A stretch of 28,895 bases of DNA from Methanomassiliicoccaceae archaeon (GTDB taxonomy: Archaea > Thermoplasmatota > Thermoplasmata > Methanomassiliicoccales > Methanomethylophilaceae). Positions within the stretch are counted from its first letter, which is position 1; every line of letters begins with the position of its first letter. The position numbers and the translations under genes are program-made. Shown here piece after piece: positions 6,369 to 13,771 of this stretch. A model generated the notes under the pieces. It searched no databases, was not told the DNA's origin, and worked only from the letters and a program-made list of their open reading frames with translations. The stretch is taken from positions 1-28,895 of the forward strand of contig WRKC01000101.1 in NCBI GenBank assembly GCA_009778275.1, given 5' to 3'.

Positions 6369-6611
6369 TCAGTTCCCGCCTTCCGGATCGGGGATCATCT
6401 CGATGATGTCACCTTCTCTGAGGTTGATCTCATCTATGCTCTGCCTTTTATTGAGAAGCTTCGAACCTTTTCTGAGGACGTATGCCCCCGCATCCTTTCC
6501 CCAGTATTCTGCGGCCGTGTCTATTATGTCTTCCACGGACTCGTATGATTCCAATTCCATCCTTATGGATGAGTTGTTCATCGTGTTAATCACGGTAATT
6601 CTGACGGTCAT
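6369..6611 (-). CDS. Ubiquitin-like beta-grasp modifier ending Gly-Gly-Asn
   Basis: An 80-residue beta-grasp protein. The second half, from YVLRKGSKLLNKRQSIDE through NLREGDIIEMIPDP, follows the ubiquitin pattern (strand, Gly-Lys-x-Leu turn, strand). It ends EGGN, so a diglycine at 78-79 is masked by one residue. A processing step is therefore needed, unlike SAMP-type modifiers that end directly in GG. The ATG at 6611 follows a strong GGGGGG ribosome-binding stretch and lies inside the 3' end of the E1 gene (26-base overlap). A longer in-frame ORF reaching 6725 is Arg-rich, overlaps the E1 further, and is rejected. The stop is one base from the E2 ATG. Lys50, Lys51 and Lys55 could be chain-forming sites, but that is speculation. 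Confidence 0.93.
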   Translation of the reverse strand: MTVRITVINTMNNSSIRMELESYESVEDIIDTAAEYWGKDAGAYVLRKGSKLLNKRQSIDEINLREGDIIEMIPDPEGGN

Positions 6612-7377
6612 TTGTTCCCCCCTCTGTAAAATGATTCGGACAGCTGCTGTCTTCCGGGACCTCGAGATGTGTCGTCGTCCCCGACTGCCCGTCATAATAC
6701 ATAACATTCTTGATGCATAAATCACTTCTGCCTGATAATATTTTCATCGCTTCCCTTACTTGTATCGCGGCTATGACCGACGTTGTTGTTATCTCCGATG
6801 CCAGTTTTGGTACGAATATCGTGCCCTCTCCGGTGCATGAGAACCTCTCATCAATGAGTCTCATGTGGCTGCTGTTCATTCCGCACTCCAGACACGGGCC
6901 GCTTCCGAGCACCACCTGCACCTTCCCTCTGAATCCGTCGGTGGCGCCGTCTATGTATGGGATCCTATGATATCTCGCGTGGGAGTTGACATGAAGCCTT
7001 GCGGAGATATTGTCGAGGCATCCTAAGACAATGCCATAATCCCAGTCCTCCAACTCCTGTATCCTGGAGACGACGGTTTTTATCTCAGAGCCTGGATAAA
7101 GTTCGCGTGCCCTTTCCGCCACCGCTTCCGCTTTATTCCTGCCTCCGTCGCCTTCTCTGAAAAAGACGCATCTGCTTAGGTTTGACGTCACGACCTCATC
7201 CATATCCACGAGGGTGATGTCCCTGAATCCCGCAAGCAGCATACATTTTACGACCTCGTTGCCCAAAGCTCCGGCACCTACGATCAGGCATTTCGCTTTC
7301 TGCATCGTATCGACATCCAGCCAGTCTATCCTTCTCATCCTGTCGAAGCGGTCGCTGTCGTATTCCTTGACCTTCAC
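6586..7377 (-). CDS. E1-like Ubl-activating enzyme (ThiF/UBA3 fold)
   Basis: A 263-residue single adenylation domain. It has GAGALGNEV (34-42), the acidic LVDMDE and SNLSR segments (56-69), the ATP lysine in GRNKAE (79-84), and GCLDN with D122. A zinc site is probably built by C162/C165 (PCLEC) and C246/H249. The segment TDGFRGKVQV and the later VPKLASEITTTSVIAAIQV resemble UBA3/SAE2 more than MoeB/ThiF. C181 in RFSCTGEG is at the expected catalytic-cysteine position. It lacks the large catalytic-cysteine insert and the ubiquitin-fold domain that recruits E2 in eukaryotes, so this is a minimal E1. It is the first gene of the operon, with GGAGGT just before the ATG. A sulfur-carrier role (MoeB-like) is the main alternative, made unlikely by the adjacent E2. 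Confidence 0.93.
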   Translation of the reverse strand: MKVKEYDSDRFDRMRRIDWLDVDTMQKAKCLIVGAGALGNEVVKCMLLAGFRDITLVDMDEVVTSNLSRCVFFREGDGGRNKAEAVAERARELYPGSEIKTVVSRIQELEDWDYGIVLGCLDNISARLHVNSHARYHRIPYIDGATDGFRGKVQVVLGSGPCLECGMNSSHMRLIDERFSCTGEGTIFVPKLASEITTTSVIAAIQVREAMKILSGRSDLCIKNVMYYDGQSGTTTHLEVPEDSSCPNHFTEGGTNDRQNYRD

Positions 7378-7394
7378 ATAACCTCCACTCGCTT

Positions 7395-7435
7395 TTCATA
7401 TAAGCCGTTGACGGCGAGAGATATAAACTATGATG
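7395..7435. promoter_or_regulatory. Bidirectional promoter, E1 operon / zinc-ribbon gene
   Basis: Two TATA-like elements lie between the divergent genes: CATATAAG around 7398-7405 and GATATAAACT around 7421-7430. Read rightwards, the second places a start near 7453, at the ATG of the zinc-ribbon gene (leaderless). Read leftwards, the same element would give the E1 operon a ~25-base leader containing GGAGGT, while the first would give a leaderless E1 message. The two units probably share regulation. Confidence 0.5.
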
Positions 7436-7449
7436 ACGATTGGCCGACG

Positions 7450-7647
7450 ATGTCCATAAGGCTTCCCGAACACGACCACTGCAAGTTCTGCGGAGACCCC
7501 GTGCCTTTTGACCGGGCATACTGTACAGAGGATTGTTATTGGAAAGACCAGGCAAAGATCAAACAGGAAAAGAGGAAGAACATCATCTTCATCCTGCTGA
7601 CCGGCGTAAGCGTGGCGGCCATAGTAGCGGCAGGCTTCCTTTTATGA
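7450..7647 (+). CDS. Small zinc-ribbon membrane protein (DUF2116-like)
   Basis: A 65-residue protein starting MSIRLPEHDH at the ATG 7450; an in-frame TTG at 7408 is less likely because a TATA element lies between. The N-terminal half has four cysteines as CKFCG and YCTEDC, a single zinc-ribbon or treble-clef site. A Lys/Glu-rich linker follows, then one hydrophobic segment of about 20 residues at the C-terminus, so the ribbon would face the cytoplasm as a tail-anchored protein. This matches a small archaeal family (DUF2116 as I recall) of unknown function. It is divergent from the Ubl operon and shares its promoter region. With only four zinc ligands it is not a RING finger. Confidence 0.82.
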   Translation: MSIRLPEHDHCKFCGDPVPFDRAYCTEDCYWKDQAKIKQEKRKNIIFILLTGVSVAAIVAAGFLL

Positions 7648-7661
7648 ATTCGGCACGGCGG

Positions 7662-8465
7662 TCATTCTCCGGTATCCCCGTTGAGGCTGGAAATGACCCT
7701 CGAGACATTATGCACCCTCAGTATCCTGGCGCCGCTTTCTGCGGCGGTCCTTGATGCGGCCGCGGTCGCATCGTCCCTGTCCATGCCGGGATAACCTTGC
7801 ATGAGGAACCTCTTTCTGGATGGGCCTATCAGCACCGGGTACCTGTCGCTGAACCATCCGCTGTTCTCAAGGATCTCCATATCCTGTCCCGCGGTCTTCC
7901 CGAAACCTATGCCGGGATCGAGGATTATGTTCTCTTCCCTCATGCCTCTGCTCATGACCTGCTCGGTCCTTTCGCTGAAGAATCTTTTGATCTCCGCAAG
8001 AGCGTCGCCTTTCATCATGTCGGTCCCGAAGGTCTGCGGGGTCCCGTGCATATGCGCGACCACCGCCGGAACATCGTAGGATATCGCTATGTCCGCCATC
8101 TCGTCCCTCAGTCCGGATATGTCGTTGATGATCGATGCCCCCGCCCTGACGGCCTCCTCTGCGATCCTGTGTTTCGTTGTGTCGACGGAAACCGGTATGT
8201 TTATGGTCGGCACGAGTTCCCTTATCACTTCGATGATCCTCTCCCTCTCCTCATCCTCCCGCAGAGGGATAGCCCCCGGTCTCGATGATTCGCCTCCCAC
8301 ATCCAATATGTCCGCGCCGTCCTCGACAAGGCGGTACGCATGTTCCAGCGCGTCCTTTTTTAAAAAAAATGCGCCCCCGTCCGAAAAAGAATCGGGGGTC
8401 ACATTCAGTATTCCCATTATCAGCGGCCTGCCTGAAGGTTCTTTCCAAAGATCGGATGGGTGCAT
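7662..8465 (-). CDS. folP: Dihydropteroate synthase
   Basis: A 267-residue DHPS-type TIM barrel. Family motifs are clear: IMGILNVTPDSFSDGG near the start, DILDVGGESSRPGA for the pterin site, VDTTKH, NDISG, a central DPGIGFGKT and a C-terminal IGPSRKRF. It condenses a hydroxymethyl-pterin diphosphate with p-aminobenzoate, or an aryl amine precursor in archaea. The ATG at 8465 is used, two bases after the stop of the Fe-S protein gene; a TTG at 8471 is also possible. It ends a three-gene operon with larA and the hdrD-like gene. No other pterin gene is in the window, so whether the product feeds folate or methanopterin cannot be decided. Confidence 0.95.
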   Translation of the reverse strand: MHPSDLWKEPSGRPLIMGILNVTPDSFSDGGAFFLKKDALEHAYRLVEDGADILDVGGESSRPGAIPLREDEERERIIEVIRELVPTINIPVSVDTTKHRIAEEAVRAGASIINDISGLRDEMADIAISYDVPAVVAHMHGTPQTFGTDMMKGDALAEIKRFFSERTEQVMSRGMREENIILDPGIGFGKTAGQDMEILENSGWFSDRYPVLIGPSRKRFLMQGYPGMDRDDATAAASRTAAESGARILRVHNVSRVISSLNGDTGE

Positions 8466-8467
8466 TT

Positions 8468-9571
8468 TCAAAGGTTGTTATCGACCAGCTCCGTAAGGTC
8501 TATCACCTTTACTTTACGGTCGCCTGCGGACGCTGCTAGGTTGGCTACGCAGAACGGGCATGTTGAGACGACGATGTCGGCAAAGCCTGCCTCATCTAAC
8601 CTCGTTCCGGCGATGTCCTTCGCTTCCTCGGGATATGCAGATCTTACCCCTCCGCCTCCGCCGCAGCAGTGGCTTGCCGATTTGTTGAATTTCATCTCCT
8701 TGAAGTTTATGCCGGGGAACTTCTTCAGCACTTCTCTGGGCGCGTCGTAGACCTTGCAGTGCCTTCCCAGATGGCACGGGTCGTGATATGTCACTTTTAC
8801 GTCACCCAGGGACTTTAGCTTGAGGTCTTGTTTGGCAAGATACTCCGAAATATGCAGAACGGTGAAGGGGACCTCCACGAACTTCGGATATTCGATCTTG
8901 AACATCCTGTAGCATCCGGAACACGAGATGACGAGCGTCTCTACCCCCAGAGACTTTATCGCCTCTACATTCTTCTTCATCAGCGCAATTGTCTCTTTCT
9001 CATCTACGCCTATCCTCTGAAGGACCGAGCCGCAGCATACCTCGTCCAGTGTGGTGAAGTCCGCACCCAGTTTCTTCAGTATCGAGAGCGATGCCGCTGC
9101 GATCTTCTTCTCTCTGTACGTGGCGGTGCATCCCGCGAAGTAGCCTATCTTTGCTTTGTGCGGCTTCATCCCGAGGGTGTCGGCCACCGGTCTCTCTTCT
9201 CCGTACGGATTGTTATACTTGAGCACGCTGTCCGCGACCGCCTTGTGCTTCGGGAGGATGTGCCCGTTCTTTACAAGGTCGGAACGGCACATCTCTATCA
9301 CATCGACTATCTCCACGTTCGACGGGCAGCGCCTTACGCAGTCAGCGCATGTGGTGCAGGTGTACATGTTCTCCACGACGGAGTCGTCCACTTCCAGCTG
9401 ACCGCTCAAAAGCCCGTACGTAAGTATTATCCTTCCTCTCGACACGGCCGTGTCCCAGCCTATCGATTTGAATGAGGGGCATACGGCCTTGCAGAAGCCG
9501 CACATTGTACAAGTGTTGAGTGCGTCCCTCACTTTCTCATTGTCTATCTTGTCCGCTTTGAACTCGCTCAT
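8468..9571 (-). CDS. HdrD-like Fe-S oxidoreductase (two ferredoxin and two CCG domains)
   Basis: A 367-residue HdrC-HdrB-type fusion. Two 4Fe-4S motifs of the form C-x2-C-x2-C-x3-CP lie at residues 21-31 (CTMCGFCKAVCP) and 72-82 (CTTCADCVRRCP). Two CCG repeats follow: C-x30-CC-x36-CxxC and C-x35-CC-x34-CxxC. In HdrB/HdrD these bind the non-cubane clusters that reduce the CoM-S-S-CoB heterodisulfide. The same architecture occurs in GlcF/LldE-type lactate and glycolate oxidases. The ATG at 9571 is one base after the larA stop. Pairing with larA hints at 2-hydroxy-acid oxidation; the archaeal methanogen-like setting hints at heterodisulfide reductase. Either remains possible. Slightly short compared with Methanosarcina HdrD (~410 residues). 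Confidence 0.9.
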   Translation of the reverse strand: MSEFKADKIDNEKVRDALNTCTMCGFCKAVCPSFKSIGWDTAVSRGRIILTYGLLSGQLEVDDSVVENMYTCTTCADCVRRCPSNVEIVDVIEMCRSDLVKNGHILPKHKAVADSVLKYNNPYGEERPVADTLGMKPHKAKIGYFAGCTATYREKKIAAASLSILKKLGADFTTLDEVCCGSVLQRIGVDEKETIALMKKNVEAIKSLGVETLVISCSGCYRMFKIEYPKFVEVPFTVLHISEYLAKQDLKLKSLGDVKVTYHDPCHLGRHCKVYDAPREVLKKFPGINFKEMKFNKSASHCCGGGGGVRSAYPEEAKDIAGTRLDEAGFADIVVSTCPFCVANLAASAGDRKVKVIDLTELVDNNL

Positions 9572-9572
9572 C

Positions 9573-10814
9573 TTACTCAACTCTTGGTATTGTTACGCTT
9601 CCGTCCATCAGCACTATGACCTTTCCGCCGGGTCTCTGTCTGAGCGCTTCTTTCACTGCCTCATCCACCGTCGGGAAGGGCGTTATGTTCGCAGCCCTTA
9701 TCATCTCCGGGTCCAGGTCCGTCACTGCCCAAATATCGGCCCAGACCGCTATCTCAGCCATCTTTGCCGCCTTGTGGTATCCTAACTTGTATTCTTTGCT
9801 CAGGTTCTCAAGGACCTGCTTCGGGTCTTTCGATGAGGAAAGCTGCGTAAGGAACGTTGCGTGCCCTACGCCCTCCCTACATTTGGAGACCATTATTATC
9901 TTTCCGCCCTCTTTAAGCGCCCATTTTCCGTTATCCAGGGCTTTCTGCGATTGGTAAAGGTCCACATCCATAGGGTAAGGCGCGACGGATATCACGATGT
10001 CCGCCTTCTGAGGTATCGGGACGGAGAACACCTGGTTCGCCCATTCCACCGCTTGGTCAAAGGCGGGCGTCAGACCCCCCGATGCCACTTTGTATATGTG
10101 CTGATGGCGGTCGAGGACCATCTGTATCGAGAATATCTCTTTATCCTTGATCACTTCCAAGGCGTCCATCATGTCCTCGTGCACCGGGTTGCCCTCAAGG
10201 ACCAGCGATTGCGCCTCCTTCTTCATTGCCAATTTGTGGTTGGTCTCCACCGTAAGATACGAAGCCACGCCCGGAAGGAACGATTTCCTTCCTCCGGTGT
10301 ATCCAGCGAAATAGTGGGGCTCGACGCTTGTTATTATCACCAGTCTGTCGGCCTCGACCGCAATCTTGTTGACCTCCATCGGTGTACCGTTCTTGGATCT
10401 GCCGAGATTGACGCATTCGGATTTCTTGGCGTCGTGGGATATGATCCTGTCTTTCAGGCTTTCGTAATGCTTACCGAAAACGAAGTCGTATTCCTCCGGC
10501 GTCATATCTCTGTGAGTTCCCGTGGCGATCAGATATCTGGCTTTACGCAGGTCCATCCTTTTTGAGAGCGCGTCGAGCACTTTGGCGGTCGGTGTCGGCC
10601 TTGTGCCGTCGTTGACAATGAATACTATGTCCTTTCCGCCTTCCAGGAATTTGGACAGAGAGGCGTATCCTATCGGGTTGTCGATGGATTCGTTTATCAC
10701 TTCGTCCGGATCCCTGCATTCGACGTCCATGGGATAGAATGTTCCGAGATAGTTCGCATCTGGAACCTCGGTCTTCTGGACCCCGTCCTTTCCGTATTTG
10801 ATATCGATGTTCAT
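9573..10814 (-). CDS. larA: LarA-family nickel-pincer 2-hydroxyacid racemase/epimerase
   Basis: A 413-residue protein of the LarA (DUF2088) family. It keeps the residues expected for the nickel-pincer cofactor: the histidine of GTHRDMT, the histidine and lysine of HYFAGYTGGRKSFLPG (Lys forms the covalent link in LarA), and the later histidine of ETNHK. SHDAKK and NPVHEDM are also family features. LarA enzymes racemise or epimerise 2-hydroxy acids by hydride transfer. The ATG at 10814 (MNIDIKYG) is preferred because a TATA-like stretch overlaps the alternative ATG at 10847. It heads the operon with the hdrD-like gene. The cofactor genes larB, larC and larE are not in this window. The real substrate may not be lactate. 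Confidence 0.9.
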   Translation of the reverse strand: MNIDIKYGKDGVQKTEVPDANYLGTFYPMDVECRDPDEVINESIDNPIGYASLSKFLEGGKDIVFIVNDGTRPTPTAKVLDALSKRMDLRKARYLIATGTHRDMTPEEYDFVFGKHYESLKDRIISHDAKKSECVNLGRSKNGTPMEVNKIAVEADRLVIITSVEPHYFAGYTGGRKSFLPGVASYLTVETNHKLAMKKEAQSLVLEGNPVHEDMMDALEVIKDKEIFSIQMVLDRHQHIYKVASGGLTPAFDQAVEWANQVFSVPIPQKADIVISVAPYPMDVDLYQSQKALDNGKWALKEGGKIIMVSKCREGVGHATFLTQLSSSKDPKQVLENLSKEYKLGYHKAAKMAEIAVWADIWAVTDLDPEMIRAANITPFPTVDEAVKEALRQRPGGKVIVLMDGSVTIPRVE

Positions 10815-10961
10815 TTGAGACCGAGCAACAGAATTGTTACCACGCATATTAATTACTATTTCTTGTCGTTACCCTTCCATGTCCTGTTCTGATCCGTGAG
10901 GGATAAACAATGCTGCCCCGAGGGAGAGAACCCTTATTTAGCGAACATGATATTCTCGGCA
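10815..10961. promoter_or_regulatory. Divergent intergenic region, larA / thiL
   Basis: This region lies between the two chosen starts. On the minus strand an AT-rich stretch near 10846-10858 can serve the larA operon. On the plus strand CTTATTTAG near 10929-10937 lies about 27 bases upstream of the thiL ATG at 10962. I see no other gene; the reading frame upstream of that ATG is open but has only a GTG start (10896). Confidence 0.4.
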
Positions 10962-11900
10962 ATGGTCTCCTTGAAGGAATTGGGGGAAAGGGAACTCGTA
11001 AAGAGTATCCGGAGCATTGTCCGGCAGTCGCCCGGACTCGGTCCCGGAGACGATTGCGCTGTCATTCCGTCGACCGGCGGGGACATCATTGCCTGTACGG
11101 ACGGCGTTACTTTTGAAAGGCATTTTCCAAAAGGGATGACATACGAGGAGTTCGGATGGACGGCGGCAGCGGTCAACATAAGTGATCTGGCCAGCATGGG
11201 TGCCGCGCCGGTAGGCCTGCTGGCGGCACTGACGATGCCTCCTGACCTCGATGCCGTTCCGCTCTATGACATAATGGCCGGCATGGATAAATGCGCAGAG
11301 TCGTTCGGAGCATACATTTACGGAGGAGACACCAAATTCGGATGCGGGGCCGTCTCCTGTACCGCGATAGGCGCGATGAACGGCAGACGCCCTATGCTCA
11401 GGTCCGGTGCGAGACCTGGGGACATAGTGGCTGTCACCGGCTCGCTTGGATCTGCCGCGGCGGGTTTCTTCGCCATTGAGAACGGCCTTGAAGGCGTGTC
11501 TTCGTCCCCCCTGATGATGCCGGTCCCCCGTGTCGAAGAAGGCATCGCCCTGTCCGCATCCGGTGCGGTCACATCATGCATCGATCTGTCTGACGGGCTT
11601 GCCGAAGGGGCAAGGAGCATCTGCAGTGCCAGCCACACGGGGATGGATGTCCATATGGCCTTTCTTCCGGAGGGTGACGGCGTTGAGAGGGTCGCCTCCG
11701 AGACCGGGATCCAGAAAGAGGAAATGATGCTTTATTGGGGCGGTGACTACGAACTGCTGTTCACATTCGACAAGAACAAGAGGTCCGCATTGTACGATCA
11801 TGACCTGGAATTCTCCATCATAGGCATGGTCACCAACGACGGCGTCCCGTACATTGACCATGGGGACAGAAGGGAGGCGATGGGCAACGGCAGGCATTAA
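10962..11900 (+). CDS. thiL: Thiamine-monophosphate kinase
   Basis: A ~312-residue protein of the PurM/ThiL fold. It begins SLKELGERELV, typical of ThiL. It has the GPGDDCAVI motif, the DGVTFERHF metal and substrate loop, NISDLASMGA, and later IDLSDGLAEGA and WGGDYELLFT, all in family order. ThiL phosphorylates thiamine monophosphate to the active diphosphate. An upstream GTG (10896) gives a longer N-terminus, but the family start and a TATA element near 10930 favour 10962. Downstream after 7 bases is the radical SAM gene. The ThDP-dependent IlvB encoded in this window would use its product. Confidence 0.93.
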   Translation: MVSLKELGERELVKSIRSIVRQSPGLGPGDDCAVIPSTGGDIIACTDGVTFERHFPKGMTYEEFGWTAAAVNISDLASMGAAPVGLLAALTMPPDLDAVPLYDIMAGMDKCAESFGAYIYGGDTKFGCGAVSCTAIGAMNGRRPMLRSGARPGDIVAVTGSLGSAAAGFFAIENGLEGVSSSPLMMPVPRVEEGIALSASGAVTSCIDLSDGLAEGARSICSASHTGMDVHMAFLPEGDGVERVASETGIQKEEMMLYWGGDYELLFTFDKNKRSALYDHDLEFSIIGMVTNDGVPYIDHGDRREAMGNGRH

Positions 11901-11907
11901 CCCCAAT

Positions 11908-12900
11908 ATGGAGGCCAAACACTATCACCGCGACGGCAATGCGTACGTCTGCGACCTGTGCCCGCACGGGTGCAGGATCCCCATGGGCGGGTTCGGGAGG
12001 TGCATGTCCAGAAAGGGCGAGACGGATAAGCTCATAGCCAACAACTATGGGAGGGTCTCGTCCTTCAGCGTCGATCCCATTGAAAAGAAGCCGTTCTACC
12101 ATTACTATCCTAAAAGTAAGATATTCTCCATTGGAGGGATAGGATGCAACATGTCATGCAGGCATTGCCAGAATTATGCTATCTCAATGTCCCCCGCCGG
12201 CAGGAAACGCACAACTTACGAATCACCGGAGGAGATCGTCGCCTTCTGCAGGAAAGAGAGGTTCGACGCCATAGCCTTCACGTACAACGAGCCGATCATC
12301 TGGTTCGAATATATCATGGATATCATGGAGGAAGCGCCGGACCTGAGATGCGTGCTTGTGAGCAACGGCCTGATATGCGAAGGACCACTGAGAGAACTGT
12401 GCAAGGTCACGGATGCCATCAACATCGACATCAAAGGTTTCACGGATGACTTCTACATGAAGGTCTGCGGCGCACATCTTGCGGATGTCATGAAAGCCTC
12501 TGAGATAGTGATCCAGGAGGGCGTGCATCTTGAACTCACGTACTTGGTGATCCCGGGTTACAACGACACCGAGGAAGAGATCGAAAGGTTCTCCTCGTGG
12601 GTGCGCGACAAGCTGTCCCCGGAGACCCCGGTGCACTTCTCGAGGTTCCATCCGGACTACGAGATGATGGATGTTCCGATCACTCCGCTCCAGACCCTGT
12701 TCATGTGCAGGGAGACCGCGATGGAGTGCGGTCTTGAGTATGTGTACGTCGGCAACGTGCTGGTGGACGACGCTTCTGACACATATTGTCCCAACTGCGG
12801 GGCGCTGGTCATCCGCCGCACCGGATATCTCGTTGACCTTGTGGCGCTGAACGGCGATCGCTGCGCCAGGTGCAGGGAGAAGATGAACATCAAAAGATGA
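11908..12900 (+). CDS. amrS: AmmeMemoRadiSam-type radical SAM enzyme
   Basis: A 330-residue PflA-like radical SAM protein. The cluster motif C-x3-C-x2-C is in GCNMSCRHCQN. Before it lie CDLCPHGC and GRCMSRKG, typical of the AmrS subfamily. Two CxxC pairs at the C-terminus (CPNCG, CARC) form a likely zinc ribbon. AmrS enzymes co-occur with MEMO1 and AMMECR1 proteins; the reaction is unsettled. The ATG at 11908 (MEAKHYHRDG) is preferred, 7 bases after thiL; the ATG at 11854 would overlap thiL by 47 bases. The 3' end overlaps the convergent prepilin peptidase gene by 11 bases. MEMO1 and AMMECR1 are not in the window. Confidence 0.92.
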   Translation: MEAKHYHRDGNAYVCDLCPHGCRIPMGGFGRCMSRKGETDKLIANNYGRVSSFSVDPIEKKPFYHYYPKSKIFSIGGIGCNMSCRHCQNYAISMSPAGRKRTTYESPEEIVAFCRKERFDAIAFTYNEPIIWFEYIMDIMEEAPDLRCVLVSNGLICEGPLRELCKVTDAINIDIKGFTDDFYMKVCGAHLADVMKASEIVIQEGVHLELTYLVIPGYNDTEEEIERFSSWVRDKLSPETPVHFSRFHPDYEMMDVPITPLQTLFMCRETAMECGLEYVYVGNVLVDDASDTYCPNCGALVIRRTGYLVDLVALNGDRCARCREKMNIKR

Positions 12901-13753
12901 GGAACAGCGGATTCCCTATCAGCATCAGGAAGGCCGCCGCTGCGGAGATCATCACAATGAAAGGTATCATCGGCGTGACCCAGACATCCTCGCGCCCAGT
13001 CTCCTTGAGTCTGAGATAGATATCTCCTATCTCTTCGTCATCGGGTATCTTTATGGATGTCAGCCTGCCGTCGACGATATCCTCCAGCGGCCACACGTCG
13101 GCATTTTCCGCTTTGGATATGCTCATTTTGTATCCTGAGAACATCCTTTTTGAAAATCCGTCCTCTTTTGCGTTCCTCGCGGCGAAATATGCTGCGACGG
13201 GTATCACCATGATCGCCGCAACGAAAAGAACGGATATCGAGTATACGAATATCTGGCTGAATAGGGTCTCCGGTATGTCTATAAGAGGAAACCCAAAGAA
13301 CCTGGGATAGAGAGGGAACATTATCGAAAGCGTGATCAGACACTTCACGTCCGCCCCGCCCCTAACGATACTGACAAGGTACAGGCCCACATAGACAAGG
13401 TAGCAGAGGGGTACTGAGGCCCATGCCCTGAAGATATCCTCGGAGAGGTTCGGATAAAGAGGTATGATGAAAAGCACGGCCATCGGGAGATAGATGAGGA
13501 GGGGGTTCAGTTCCTTGTCCCAGAGTATATCCAGAAGCATCAGCGCCGTGCCGGCCGCCAAGCATGCATACTCCCACCTGAACCCTGTCAGGTAGACCGA
13601 GTAGGAAAAGAACATTATCAATCCGGCCGCGCCGAGTACCACCCAATGTATGTCGGGGACCTCCCTTTCCTTCCAATCTTTTATGCTAGCGGATAGCAGT
13701 ATCGCCATTGTTATTACGAATGCTGAGATCCCGAGGATTTCTTCCGTTTCCAC
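12890..13753 (-). CDS. Archaeal A24-family prepilin/preflagellin peptidase
   Basis: A 287-residue membrane protein with about six or seven hydrophobic segments. The two catalytic aspartates of the A24 aspartyl proteases are visible: the Asp of SIKDWKEREVPD (about residue 26) and that of RGGADVK, which replaces the bacterial GxGD form and is common in archaea. A soluble loop of about 70 residues with many charged residues lies before the last membrane helix, longer than in short FlaK proteins. It would cleave class III signal peptides of archaeal pilins or archaellins. The start is a GTG at 13753, probably leaderless from the shared promoter at 13772-13790. No pilin or assembly gene is nearby. 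Confidence 0.88.
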   Translation of the reverse strand: METEEILGISAFVITMAILLSASIKDWKEREVPDIHWVVLGAAGLIMFFSYSVYLTGFRWEYACLAAGTALMLLDILWDKELNPLLIYLPMAVLFIIPLYPNLSEDIFRAWASVPLCYLVYVGLYLVSIVRGGADVKCLITLSIMFPLYPRFFGFPLIDIPETLFSQIFVYSISVLFVAAIMVIPVAAYFAARNAKEDGFSKRMFSGYKMSISKAENADVWPLEDIVDGRLTSIKIPDDEEIGDIYLRLKETGREDVWVTPMIPFIVMISAAAAFLMLIGNPLFLIF

Positions 13754-13771
13754 GAGATATCCAATGCGTCA

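Noticed and set aside
6612..6725. N-terminal extension giving a 118-residue Ubl
   Set aside because: The added part is Arg-rich, lies within the E1 coding sequence and precedes the strong ribosome-binding site at the 6611 ATG.
6586..7377. E1-like gene as an ordinary MoeB or ThiF for molybdopterin or thiamine
   Set aside because: No molybdopterin or thiazole genes adjoin it, and it overlaps a Ubl gene followed by E2 and JAMM genes; UBA3-like segments are present.
7450..7647. Possible RING-type E3 partner for the Ubl operon
   Set aside because: Only four cysteines in a CxxC and CxxxC arrangement are present, enough for one zinc. A RING needs eight ligands in cross-brace order.
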